Source of the DNA: Vulcanimicrobiota bacterium
GTDB taxonomy: Bacteria > Vulcanimicrobiota > Vulcanimicrobiia > Vulcanimicrobiales > Vulcanimicrobiaceae
Assembly (NCBI GenBank): GCA_003164495.1
Contig: PLTN01000055.1
Location: 1-40,250 of the forward strand
Length of the DNA stretch: 40,250 bases
Direction: 5' to 3'
Shown here: piece after piece, positions 33,123 to 40,250 of the stretch
How the letters are laid out: the number at the start of each line of letters is the position of its first letter
Position numbering within the stretch: the first letter of the stretch is position 1
Program-made: the position numbers and the translations under genes
Notes under the pieces: generated by a model
What the model was told of the DNA's origin: nothing
The model's input: the letters and a program-made list of their open reading frames with translations, nothing else
Database searches by the model: none

Positions 33123-34061
33123 ATGAGCGAAATTTGCGGACTCGGATACATTGGAGTCGAGGTTGGCGACGTTGCCGCCTACGAAGCGTTCGCTACCGAG
33201 TTGTTGGGACTGGAACTCGCGGAACGGCTGGACGACGGAGGGATCCACCTTCGTTGGGACGAGTACGCAACGCGGATGACGGTCCGGCCGGGTTCCGCGA
33301 ACGACATCGCGTACGCCGGGTGGGAAGTCGGCAATGCCGCCGAGTTGCGGTCGCTGGCCGATCGGCTTCGTGCGGCTGGCGTCGACGTTACGCCTGAATC
33401 GGACGAACTCGCCGAGAGCCGGAACGTCCGCGCTTTGCTGACGTTCCATGATCCCGACGGCTTGCGGCACGAAGCGTTCTACGGCCCACTTCTGCTTCCC
33501 GAGTCGCCGTTCAAGTCACCCCGCGCGATCGGGGGCTTCATTACCGGCAGCCAAGGGTGCGGGCACATCGTAATGGCGGTCTCCGACCCAGAAGCGCAAG
33601 TCCGCTTCTTCGTCGATGTACTGGGTTTTCGCATTACGGATTATATCGACGTCGCGACCCCGGCTGGTCCCTTTCATTTGACGTTTCTTCACTGCTCCGC
33701 ACGTCATCACTCAATCGCCATCGCTCCTCGCCGCGGCCCCGGGCCGCGCTTGCATCACGTGATGCTCGAAGTGAAAGAGCTGGACGACGTCGGATCGACC
33801 TACTATCTCGCGCAACAGAAGGGCTATACGATCGCGAGTTCGCTCGGACGGCATAGCAACGACAACATGTTATCGTTCTACGTTTCCACCCCGGCCGGCT
33901 TTTCGATCGAGTACGGTTGGGGCGGTCTCGAAGTCGACGACGCGACGTGGCACGTGCGGCGCTTTCAGAAGACGAGCAACTGGGGACATATTTCGTCGCG
34001 CCACGCGGCACCGCCGCCCGTACCGTCCACAGGCGTTGCACTCGAAACCGTCGCGCGCTGA
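33123..34061 (+). CDS. Extradiol ring-cleavage dioxygenase, BphC type (second copy)
   Basis: 312 residues. Iron ligands His148 (GCGHIVM), His212 (HHVMLE) and Glu263 (SIEYGWG); second-sphere His196 (RHHSI), His244 (GRHSND) and Tyr253 as in BphC. N-domain about 1-130. The ATG at 33123 begins at the homologous GLGYIGVEV strand; the upstream open frame is non-homologous. It is a paralogue of the protein at 20908 but clearly divergent, so the two probably cleave different catechols. Convergent with the PyrD-like gene (3-bp gap). Confidence 0.93.
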   Translation: MSEICGLGYIGVEVGDVAAYEAFATELLGLELAERLDDGGIHLRWDEYATRMTVRPGSANDIAYAGWEVGNAAELRSLADRLRAAGVDVTPESDELAESRNVRALLTFHDPDGLRHEAFYGPLLLPESPFKSPRAIGGFITGSQGCGHIVMAVSDPEAQVRFFVDVLGFRITDYIDVATPAGPFHLTFLHCSARHHSIAIAPRRGPGPRLHHVMLEVKELDDVGSTYYLAQQKGYTIASSLGRHSNDNMLSFYVSTPAGFSIEYGWGGLEVDDATWHVRRFQKTSNWGHISSRHAAPPPVPSTGVALETVAR

Positions 34062-34064
34062 AGC

Positions 34065-35189
34065 TCAGGCCGGCACTGGATCGCGCACGGGCTGGGCGTG
34101 ATCGGCGCCGACGGCGTCGGCCACATTCGCGAACCCGTCGGCCTGCAAAAGCGCGGCCAGTTCTTCGTTGATGCGGCGCGCAAGACCGGGTCCCTCATAG
34201 ACCAACGCTGTGACGAGCCCGGTCAGCGAGGCGCCGGCCCGAATCGCTTCGTAGGCATCGCGACCCGAACGTATACCGGCATGCGCGATCAAGCTGTGTC
34301 TCGTGCGGTCGATGCGCGCGTACCACTCGCGCAACGTGGCGAGCAGCACGGGCTTGCGGAACGGACCGGTGGCCGTGCCGGGCATCCGCGCCAGCTCCTC
34401 GGCCGGCGTGTTGAAGCCGATGTATGGCCGGGGCGCGATGATGCCGGGCCGAAAACCTTTTACGAACGGGAATTCGTTTGAGATTTCCACGATGCGATCG
34501 ATTTGGTCGACGGTGGCGCGAATCTTCAAGAACACCGGCGGGATGGCGTCATAGCGCGCGAAACTCGCGAGCAGGCGGCGAAGATTCTCTAGATCCGAGA
34601 ACGGATGCGCGCCGGTCGTGTCGTTAGCGCACGCGGCGCTGACGAAGAGCAGATCGACGACGCCCACGAACGGCGCGACGGCTTCGGTCATCTCAGCGAT
34701 GACCGCGGAGGGGTCGTTCGGCTTACCGGTGTTTGTTTCGACGATGGTCACGCCCAGTGGGACGGGTAGCCGCCGGCCCGACAAGCGCGCCGCCACTGTG
34801 GGAGCGCCGTCGCTCGGGACGCCGTAGTAGACCATCAGGCCCTCGTCGGCCGGAATGCGGAACAGGCGCGGCCGCGCCGTATTACCGGCCGACGGCGAGT
34901 GCGAAACCGAGCCGACGTCGATATAGCCGAAACCAAGCCGCGAAAGAAACTCGACACCCTCGCCGTTCTTGTCGTAACCGGCCCCCAAGCCGACCGGATT
35001 CGGAAAGCGAATCCCGGCCACCGTCGTCTCTAGGCGCGCGTCCGGCGGCGTTCCGAAGACGCGCTGCGCGAAACTCTTGGCGATGCTCGACGTTCCGGCG
35101 ACCCGACACGCCATCATGGTGGCGTGATGCACGCCCTCCGGATCGAACCGGAACAAGAACGGGCGGACGAGATCTTCGTACAAGCGCAT
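34065..35189 (-). CDS. Divergent dihydroorotate-dehydrogenase-like flavoprotein (PyrD class 2 relative)
   Basis: 374-residue FMN TIM-barrel. Class-2 PyrD features are clear: MRLYEDLVRPFLFRFDPEGV, PNPVGLGAGYDKNGEGVEFL (Lys74), GNTARPRLFRIP and the phosphate-binding IRSGRDAYEAIRAGASL with ALVYEGPGLARRI. Key catalytic motifs differ: the usual NxSxPNT segment with the base Ser is VSAACANDTTGAHPF, the INRMGFNNxG segment is MVYYGVPSDG, and the xTNTT strand is GFRPGIIAPRPY. It may thus be a paralogue with a new substrate rather than the pyrimidine enzyme. Placement among catabolic genes, away from pyr genes, agrees. If the cell has no other pyrD it could still be the housekeeping enzyme. Confidence 0.8.
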   Translation of the reverse strand: MRLYEDLVRPFLFRFDPEGVHHATMMACRVAGTSSIAKSFAQRVFGTPPDARLETTVAGIRFPNPVGLGAGYDKNGEGVEFLSRLGFGYIDVGSVSHSPSAGNTARPRLFRIPADEGLMVYYGVPSDGAPTVAARLSGRRLPVPLGVTIVETNTGKPNDPSAVIAEMTEAVAPFVGVVDLLFVSAACANDTTGAHPFSDLENLRRLLASFARYDAIPPVFLKIRATVDQIDRIVEISNEFPFVKGFRPGIIAPRPYIGFNTPAEELARMPGTATGPFRKPVLLATLREWYARIDRTRHSLIAHAGIRSGRDAYEAIRAGASLTGLVTALVYEGPGLARRINEELAALLQADGFANVADAVGADHAQPVRDPVPA

Positions 35190-35309
35190 CGGTCGGTGCT
35201 CCGGTTGGCTGCGAGCGCAAAGGGGAGGTTCTGCTGTCTACGGCGGCCGAATTACTAGTCCTTCGTGTATCGAAATTACTGGGCTGGAACGCCCGGGAGG
35301 GCTCCGCCC

Positions 35310-36158
35310 GTGAAGGATCTGGACGCGCCGGTCGTCATCATCACGGGAGCTGGTCGGGGCATTGGCCGATGCTTGGCCAACGGTCTCTCCGCAGCAGGCA
35401 TGCGGCTCGTGCTGATGGATCTGGACGAAGAGACCCTGCATTCTACGGCGAGTGGATGCCGTTCGGCTGCCGGCAACGACCGAGTCGTCGCCGTTCCGGG
35501 CGACATCACGAGCGAAAACGATGCAGCGGCCGTCGTCGCAGCCGGTCTGAAAGCTTTCGGTGCCATTCATGCGCTCGTGAACAATGCCGGCATCGGTCGC
35601 TTTTGGATACGGCCCGACTTTTTGCGAAACCCGATACGGTTTTGGGAGATCACGCCCGCACAGTGGCGCCGCTTCATCGAGATCGACGCCACCGGTTTTT
35701 TCGTGATGACGAGTGCCGTGGTGCCGCTGCTCATGAAGCAGAACGTGGGTCGAATCGTGACGGTGACGACGAGTCTCGATACGATGATCGGTGCCGGCAA
35801 CGTCGGTTACGGAGGCGCGAAGGCGGCGGTTGAAGCGACGATGTCGACCCTCGCAGACGACTTGCGTGGAACCAAGGTGACGGCCAACGTTCTCGTTCCC
35901 GGCGGTCCCGTCGATACGCCGGCCTTTGCGAACGACGGCTCGATACCGCGTTCGGCATTTATCCAACCCGATGTCATGGTACCGCCCTTGCGCTGGTTGT
36001 TGTCCAGCGCTTCGGACGGCGTGTCAGGCCGGCGGTTCATTGCGCGAAAATGGGATCCGCTGCTGTCTGACTCGGTGGCCGCCGAGCAGGCGGGTTCGCC
36101 CGTGGCCTGGTCGCAACTCGGGGTGCAATCGCAACTCCCCGAGCCTACGGGTCACTGA
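35310..36158 (+). CDS. Short-chain dehydrogenase/reductase
   Basis: 282-residue NAD(P)-dependent Rossmann oxidoreductase: TGAGRGIG (12-19), VNNAG, catalytic Ser in VTTSLDTMIG and YGGAK (Tyr-x-x-x-Lys) following GNVG, then VPGGPVDTP. An insert RFWIRPDFLRNPIRFWEIT lengthens the substrate loop after NNAG. I take the GTG at 35310, behind GGAGGG, since homology starts at once; a GTG at 35265 is the alternative. Two bases separate it from the alcohol dehydrogenase gene, so they form an operon. May oxidise a cis-dihydrodiol or a hydroxy-acid; unproven. Confidence 0.88.
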   Translation: MKDLDAPVVIITGAGRGIGRCLANGLSAAGMRLVLMDLDEETLHSTASGCRSAAGNDRVVAVPGDITSENDAAAVVAAGLKAFGAIHALVNNAGIGRFWIRPDFLRNPIRFWEITPAQWRRFIEIDATGFFVMTSAVVPLLMKQNVGRIVTVTTSLDTMIGAGNVGYGGAKAAVEATMSTLADDLRGTKVTANVLVPGGPVDTPAFANDGSIPRSAFIQPDVMVPPLRWLLSSASDGVSGRRFIARKWDPLLSDSVAAEQAGSPVAWSQLGVQSQLPEPTGH

Positions 36159-36160
36159 CG

Positions 36161-37273
36161 GTGAAGGCTCGCGCGATGGTCTTGCGAGGACCACGCCAAT
36201 TGGAGGTCATGGAACTTGACGTGCCACCGGTTCGGGCGGGGGAGGCGCTTCTGCGCGTCGAGGCGTGCGGGCTGTGCGGCAGCGACATCGAGCAATATGA
36301 AGGGCATATGGCCTACCAAACGCCGGATGCATTTCCGATGATTCCGGGGCACGAGCCCGTTGGTATTATCGAGGAAATCAGTCCCGAAGCCGAGCGTGCT
36401 TGGAACGTCTCCGCCGGCGATCGAATCGCGCTCGTGCCGCATCTCATCTGTGGCCGATGCGAGCACTGCTTACGTGGACAAAGCCATCTGTGCAAAGGAC
36501 TTCTTCCGATCCCTCGCTCGCAATACGGCTTCATGCCGTTATCCTACGGTCACGGCCTGTGGGGCGGCTACAGCGAGTACATTCATTTGCATCCTGCATC
36601 GCTCGTGTGTAAAGTTCCGAGCGAGGTGCCGGCGCGGCTTGCGGTCATGTATCAAGCATTAGCGGCGGGACTGCGTTGGGCCGTCGCCGTCCCGCGGACA
36701 GGGCTCTCCGACACCGTCCTCGTCTTAGGATGTGGTCAGCGCGGCCTGGCCTCGGTCATCGCGTTGCGGGCCGCCGGAGTGCGAAAGATCATCGTGACCG
36801 GCCTCGCCAAGGATGCATTCAAGCTCGAACATGCCCGCCGGCTTGGCGCCAGCGACATCATCGTTGTCGATCGAGAGAATACCGTGGACCGAGTAATGGA
36901 GATCACTCGGGGCAGAGGCGTCGACGTCGCCGTCGACGTCGCTCCGCAGAGTTCGCAACCATTTTTAGATGCCGTTGAGGCCGTACGAACGGGCGGCACC
37001 ATTGTCGTTGCCGGCATAAAACACCCGGCCGCGCCGGCGCAGCTAAACCTGAACCGCTTGCTGTATAAGGAAATTACGGTGCAAGGCGTCTTCACACAAA
37101 CGGCCGATTTTTACCGAGCTGCCGTCGATCTGCTCGTCCGTACACTCGCTGATGTCGAAACGCTGCATACGCATGATGTCGCGCTGAACGATGTCACCTA
37201 CGCCTTGGACCTGCTTAGCGGCAGCGTTCCCAACAGCGAAGCAATCTCCATAGCCTTACATCCGGGCGTATAA
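36161..37273 (+). CDS. Zinc-dependent alcohol dehydrogenase (MDR family)
   Basis: 370 residues. Catalytic zinc ligands Cys39 (GLCGSD) and His64-Glu65 (PGHEPVG); structural zinc cysteines at 97, 100, 103 and 111 (CGRCEHCLRGQSHLC). Rossmann region VLVLGCGQRGLASVIALRAA, less conserved than the usual GxGxxG. The GTG at 36161 starts two bases after the SDR stop; an ATG 15 bases on is possible. Tandem SDR and MDR dehydrogenases could oxidise an alcohol to an acid or share a polyol-like substrate. Convergent with a binding-protein gene. Confidence 0.9.
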   Translation: MKARAMVLRGPRQLEVMELDVPPVRAGEALLRVEACGLCGSDIEQYEGHMAYQTPDAFPMIPGHEPVGIIEEISPEAERAWNVSAGDRIALVPHLICGRCEHCLRGQSHLCKGLLPIPRSQYGFMPLSYGHGLWGGYSEYIHLHPASLVCKVPSEVPARLAVMYQALAAGLRWAVAVPRTGLSDTVLVLGCGQRGLASVIALRAAGVRKIIVTGLAKDAFKLEHARRLGASDIIVVDRENTVDRVMEITRGRGVDVAVDVAPQSSQPFLDAVEAVRTGGTIVVAGIKHPAAPAQLNLNRLLYKEITVQGVFTQTADFYRAAVDLLVRTLADVETLHTHDVALNDVTYALDLLSGSVPNSEAISIALHPGV

Positions 37274-37288
37274 GCACGAGTGGCCGGA

Positions 37289-37306
37289 TGAGCGGTAAAA
37301 CGCTCA
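37289..37306. terminator. Possible bidirectional hairpin between convergent genes
   Basis: TGAGCG-GTAAAA-CGCTCA forms a six-pair stem with a six-base loop at the junction of the alcohol dehydrogenase and the minus-strand binding-protein gene, overlapping the latter's stop. No strong T-run follows on either strand, so it is a weak terminator candidate. Confidence 0.35.
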
Positions 37307-38239
37307 CGCTTTCCAGATCAGGTCAGCCGCGGGGAACGCCTGATCGATGAACTTATACTTGGCGGCAAAATCGATGCTCGGCTGGAGTTCTTCGGCCACG
37401 ACTGTCTCGGCATACACGGAACGCGTCATATGCGCCAACGTTTCCGGATCGACTTTGGCATATTTCTCGAGGATGACGGCGCTCTTCGCATGATTCTTAT
37501 TTCCCCAGATCGACGCTTCGCGGATCGCCGCTGCGAAGCGCGTAACGAGATCGCTGTGATCCGACGCCCATTGCTTCGACGTCAAATACCCGGCACCAAG
37601 GAACCGATTGCCGATTACTTCGTACGGCCGCCCGAGGAGCCGCGTCGTGCTTCGCAACTGAGACGCAAACGGTTCGACGATAAATGCTCCGTCGATCCGG
37701 CCGCTGACCATGGCTGCGCCGCACGCAATATAGGGAATCTCGACCCACTTCACCTTGGATGAATCGCCGCCGTGCGCTTCCACCCAGGCGTTCGTGGCGG
37801 TGTCGCCGAGGCTTTTGAGCGGTGCGGTTCCCAACGTTTTTCCCTGAAGATCGAGCGGGGTTTTGATCGGTGAGTCCTTCGGCACCAGCAGAAAGTTATT
37901 CGGGAACCGCGCGTCGTTGACTGCCGCCGGGGCAACGATCGTGATCGGGATTCCCTTGCGAAAGGCTTGTTCGATCGCCACGATATTCGTGTACGCGAAA
38001 TCGACCGAGTTCGAAACGACCGACGGCACCGCCAGCGCGTTGTCATTCGGCGTGGTGATCGAGACGTCGAGTCCGTGCTTCGTGAAGATCCCGAGTTCGT
38101 ACGCGTAATAGAGCGCGCCCGATTGATCGAGCGCGGTCGCAACGGCGCGCACCTGCGGCAGTCCCTGAGCACTCAGGGGACGAGACGTCGATGCGACGAT
38201 CCCGCCGCCAAGCAGTGAGAGAGCGGTGAGTCGATTCAT
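37304..38239 (-). CDS. NMT1/SsuA-type ABC transporter substrate-binding protein
   Basis: 311 residues, signal peptide (MNRLTALSLLGGGIVASTSR up to SAQG), then VRAVATALDQSGALYYAYEL, IFTKHGLDVSITTPNDNALA, SNSVDFAYTNIVAIEQA and PLDLQGKTLGTAPLKSL. ATG at 38239, with GGGAGG upstream. It follows the third Rieske beta gene by 79 bp on the same strand, again placing a binding protein directly behind a terminal oxygenase. Ligand unknown. Confidence 0.9.
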   Translation of the reverse strand: MNRLTALSLLGGGIVASTSRPLSAQGLPQVRAVATALDQSGALYYAYELGIFTKHGLDVSITTPNDNALAVPSVVSNSVDFAYTNIVAIEQAFRKGIPITIVAPAAVNDARFPNNFLLVPKDSPIKTPLDLQGKTLGTAPLKSLGDTATNAWVEAHGGDSSKVKWVEIPYIACGAAMVSGRIDGAFIVEPFASQLRSTTRLLGRPYEVIGNRFLGAGYLTSKQWASDHSDLVTRFAAAIREASIWGNKNHAKSAVILEKYAKVDPETLAHMTRSVYAETVVAEELQPSIDFAAKYKFIDQAFPAADLIWKA

Positions 38240-38318
38240 CCGCGGCCTCCCGCTGCGGACCTGGTGTGAGTATACGACGACTCCTCATGAAACCTCATAA
38301 TGCCTCCGGTCTGTGAGT

Positions 38319-38846
38319 TCAAAAGAACAAGCTGAGCGTGTTGGTCGCCAGGGTTGTTTGATCTAGGACGACGGTGCGGCGGACGAGCTCGAAGCGGCGC
38401 GGTCCCACGACCGTCCGTAAGACGTCGCGGCGCTCGCCGGCAAACGACGCGTGCTCGACGTTCGGGCGCGCGATGTAGATGTAGAAGTTCGACTTCACGC
38501 GCAGCTCGCGTGGTCCGTCGCCCGGATCGACGCGGACGTTGGAGATCAGGTGCCGGGTTTTCGTCGGCGGATCCTCCGCCCAGGCAAGGCCGGTATTCAG
38601 CCGTTTCACCCGGACGCGCAAGCCGTGTTTGTCGTCCTCGATGTGCGCCGATTGCACGGTCGGCGGTTCCGAGCGATCGCCGCGGACGGGGCGATTCGAA
38701 CGGATAGGCACGAGATAGGCGACATCGTCCGCGAGGCGTTCGAGCCAGTCATCGAAGCGTTTGTCGTCGAGGAGCTCGGCTTCGTCGTAGAGCCACCGCT
38801 CGACCGCCAGTTGCAGTTCCGGACTCACGTCCGCGTTTACCGTCAC
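38319..38846 (-). CDS. Ring-hydroxylating dioxygenase beta subunit (3)
   Basis: 175-residue NTF2-like subunit: QLAVERWLYDEAELLDDKRF, DDVAYLVPIRSNRPVRG, TKTRHLISNVRVDPG, RTVVLDQTTLATNTLSLFF. It uses a GTG start at 38846, two bases after the alpha stop, so the pair is coupled. Partner of the alpha subunit ending at 38849. Confidence 0.92.
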   Translation of the reverse strand: MTVNADVSPELQLAVERWLYDEAELLDDKRFDDWLERLADDVAYLVPIRSNRPVRGDRSEPPTVQSAHIEDDKHGLRVRVKRLNTGLAWAEDPPTKTRHLISNVRVDPGDGPRELRVKSNFYIYIARPNVEHASFAGERRDVLRTVVGPRRFELVRRTVVLDQTTLATNTLSLFF

Positions 38847-38848
38847 GG

Positions 38849-40150
38849 TTATGCTTCGTCCGCGGCGAGTAAATTCAGCCAGCGCCGGTAGAATCGCCGT
38901 GACCCGAACTCGCTCTCAGACGTCTGCACGGAACCTGGATACGTTTCGTCTACGCGCACCGGGCCGTTGCCCATCTGCATGTTGAAGCGAGTGCGACGCG
39001 CCGCATAGCCGCGCAGGGCATGGCGAATGTCGTTCCAATTCGCTGCGTCGTCCTGCTCGAAGATCCCGAGCGCGCCGAACGACCGTCCAGTCGAAACGCG
39101 CACTTCTTCGCGCACCTCCGGCGGCGCTTCGTGCGGCACGACGCTCCAGGCGATCACTTCGAACTCGTCGGGTCCCTTCGGCAGAAAGACCCGGATCGTG
39201 TGGTTGGACGGCAGGTAGCCAAAGGTCGGGAAGATGAGGCCGTAGATCGGCCGGTTCTGCGTCGTCATCAACGCGCCGACGCGCTTCGCGGCCTCCGGCC
39301 GTTCGACATCGACGAGCCAGCGCGAAGTATGCGGGCCGGTGCGAACTTCGTCGTTGACGGGAAGACGGCTCATGTCCGTCAGGAGGCCGATGCCGTGTCC
39401 GAACTCGCTCGAGAACTGCACGTTCGGCGTGCTCGCTTTCGGCGGCGCGGGCGCACCGTCGGGTGTGATCGCAATGATCGACGATGCGTGAGAGATGAAA
39501 AAATGGTAGCCGTCGCTGGCCGCCTGCTCGGCCGCGAGCTTCCAGTTGCCCTTGACACGCCAGCGGAACGCGCCCGGGATGGAATCGAGTCCCCCGGCGC
39601 TGCGCGCGAACATCGCGTCGAAGTACGGCGCAGCGTCGCCGAGCGACTCACGGAACGACGGCGCGTGCTCGTCGAAACAGCCGAAGACGAGCCCATTCTC
39701 GACGGCGATGCGTGGAACGCGAACGGCGCTCCATTCATCGCGGTCGAGCGGTTGCGCGAAGTTCTGCGCTTCCCCCGGAATCGCCGTCAGCCGGCCCGCG
39801 GTATCGTACGTCCAGCCGTGGTAAGAGCACTGGAAAACCTTAGCGTTGCCGTTGTCGGAGCGGCAAAGCGAGGCGCCCCGATGCCGGCACTGGTTCAAGA
39901 ACGCCGCGATGCTGCCGTCGCGTTGCCGCACAACGAGCACCGGGTCTTCGCCCATGTAGGTCGAGAAGAAGTCGCCGGGATTCGGAATCTCGCCGGCCGG
40001 CACGAGAAACAGCCAGCACTTGGCGAAGACGCGCTCGAGTTCCAGCTGGTAGAGCTCTTCGTCGACGAACGCTCGGGCGCTCAACGTATCGCCGGCGGCG
40101 TTGATGAGCCCCTCCAAGACGGGGCGAGAGTGCGAGGCCGCGTCGATCAT
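38849..40150 (-). CDS. Rieske ring-hydroxylating dioxygenase alpha subunit (3)
   Basis: 433-residue catalytic subunit. Rieske ligands Cys88, His90 (NQCRHRGA), Cys108, His111 (CSYHGWTYD). Mononuclear iron site ASDGYHFFISH: Asp213, His216, His221. The C-terminal GIFEQDDAANWNDI segment contains a family-typical acidic ligand region. ATG at 40150 with CAGGAG ten bases upstream. With the beta subunit it forms a third terminal oxygenase; again no ferredoxin or reductase is adjacent. The proteins differ enough from the two other pairs to imply different substrates. Confidence 0.93.
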   Translation of the reverse strand: MIDAASHSRPVLEGLINAAGDTLSARAFVDEELYQLELERVFAKCWLFLVPAGEIPNPGDFFSTYMGEDPVLVVRQRDGSIAAFLNQCRHRGASLCRSDNGNAKVFQCSYHGWTYDTAGRLTAIPGEAQNFAQPLDRDEWSAVRVPRIAVENGLVFGCFDEHAPSFRESLGDAAPYFDAMFARSAGGLDSIPGAFRWRVKGNWKLAAEQAASDGYHFFISHASSIIAITPDGAPAPPKASTPNVQFSSEFGHGIGLLTDMSRLPVNDEVRTGPHTSRWLVDVERPEAAKRVGALMTTQNRPIYGLIFPTFGYLPSNHTIRVFLPKGPDEFEVIAWSVVPHEAPPEVREEVRVSTGRSFGALGIFEQDDAANWNDIRHALRGYAARRTRFNMQMGNGPVRVDETYPGSVQTSESEFGSRRFYRRWLNLLAADEA

Positions 40151-40198
40151 AACTTGCTCCTGGGCCGGGCTTCCGGCGGTAGCTGCTCCGATTTACGA

Positions 40199-40243
40199 TA
40201 CACTCGTGTAGAGAATCGATCCCTTCCGGGACGAACCGGTCTC
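40199..40243 (-). promoter_or_regulatory. Candidate regulatory region upstream of the third Rieske operon
   Basis: TACAC-TC-GTGTA (40199-40210) is a perfect 5-2-5 dyad about 50 bp before the alpha ATG. Further out, CGGGACGAACCGGTCTC (40227-40243) resembles the complement of the 20800-20820 operator (CGGGAC-ACCGGT-GTC) with two extra bases. Both are weak pattern matches near the window edge. Confidence 0.3.
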
Positions 40244-40250
40244 GACCTAG

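Noticed and set aside
1-40250. Search for CRISPR arrays, tRNA/rRNA genes, transposases, integrases and phage genes.
   Set aside because: No direct-repeat array, no tRNA-like cloverleaf with CCA end and no recombinase motifs were seen by eye; a scan with dedicated tools would be more sensitive.

Overview
The window is a GC-rich bacterial chromosome segment that reads almost entirely as an aromatic-compound (or similar cyclic carboxylate) catabolism and uptake island. Genes are tightly packed, often sharing ATGA or TAATG overlaps, with GTG and TTG starts in use. I see no rRNA, tRNA, CRISPR array, phage gene or insertion sequence. The organism cannot be named from the sequence. Many orphan substrate-binding proteins, signal peptides and a PQQ enzyme suggest a free-living soil-type bacterium, probably with a periplasm. 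The general flavour resembles uncultured phyla such as Ca. Eremiobacterota (a low-confidence impression).

Layout. (1) 1-5590: a livH-livM permease pair (livM cut by the left edge) diverges from an ADP-forming acyl-CoA synthetase; a MarR regulator is followed by a LivJ-type binding protein. (2) 5685-13130: an assortment of redox and other genes: an Old Yellow Enzyme, a nitroreductase, a two-repeat ABM-like protein, a decayed amidohydrolase, a DHA2 efflux pump, a secreted PQQ-type dehydrogenase, a DUF6582-like small protein and an SDR remnant. (3) 13149-20016: an NMT1-type binding protein diverges from a ThDP enzyme; a VOC / DapA-like / NMT1 binding-protein operon diverges from a LivJ-type binding protein. 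(4) 20036-34061: a GntR/FCD regulator diverges from a probable ~13 kb polycistron: extradiol dioxygenase, meta-cleavage hydrolase, Rieske alpha, ABM monooxygenase, Rieske beta, VOC protein, two binding proteins, second Rieske alpha/beta pair, small acidic protein, CMD-family protein, two more binding proteins and a second extradiol dioxygenase. (5) 34065-40150: a divergent PyrD-like flavoprotein on the minus strand, an SDR plus zinc alcohol dehydrogenase pair, then on the minus strand a third Rieske alpha/beta pair followed by an NMT1 binding protein.

How it may work together (inference): binding proteins capture aromatic acids; the Liv permease and others import them; CoA ligation or Rieske dihydroxylation starts attack; SDR or ADH enzymes oxidise intermediates; the BphC-type dioxygenases open the ring; the alpha/beta hydrolase and DapA-like aldolase cut the products. 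Most striking are nine substrate-binding proteins of two unrelated folds against one permease pair, three Rieske terminal oxygenases with no ferredoxin or reductase gene, a near-identical palindromic element in front of two distant divergent promoters, and a PyrD-like protein lacking the usual active-site motifs.
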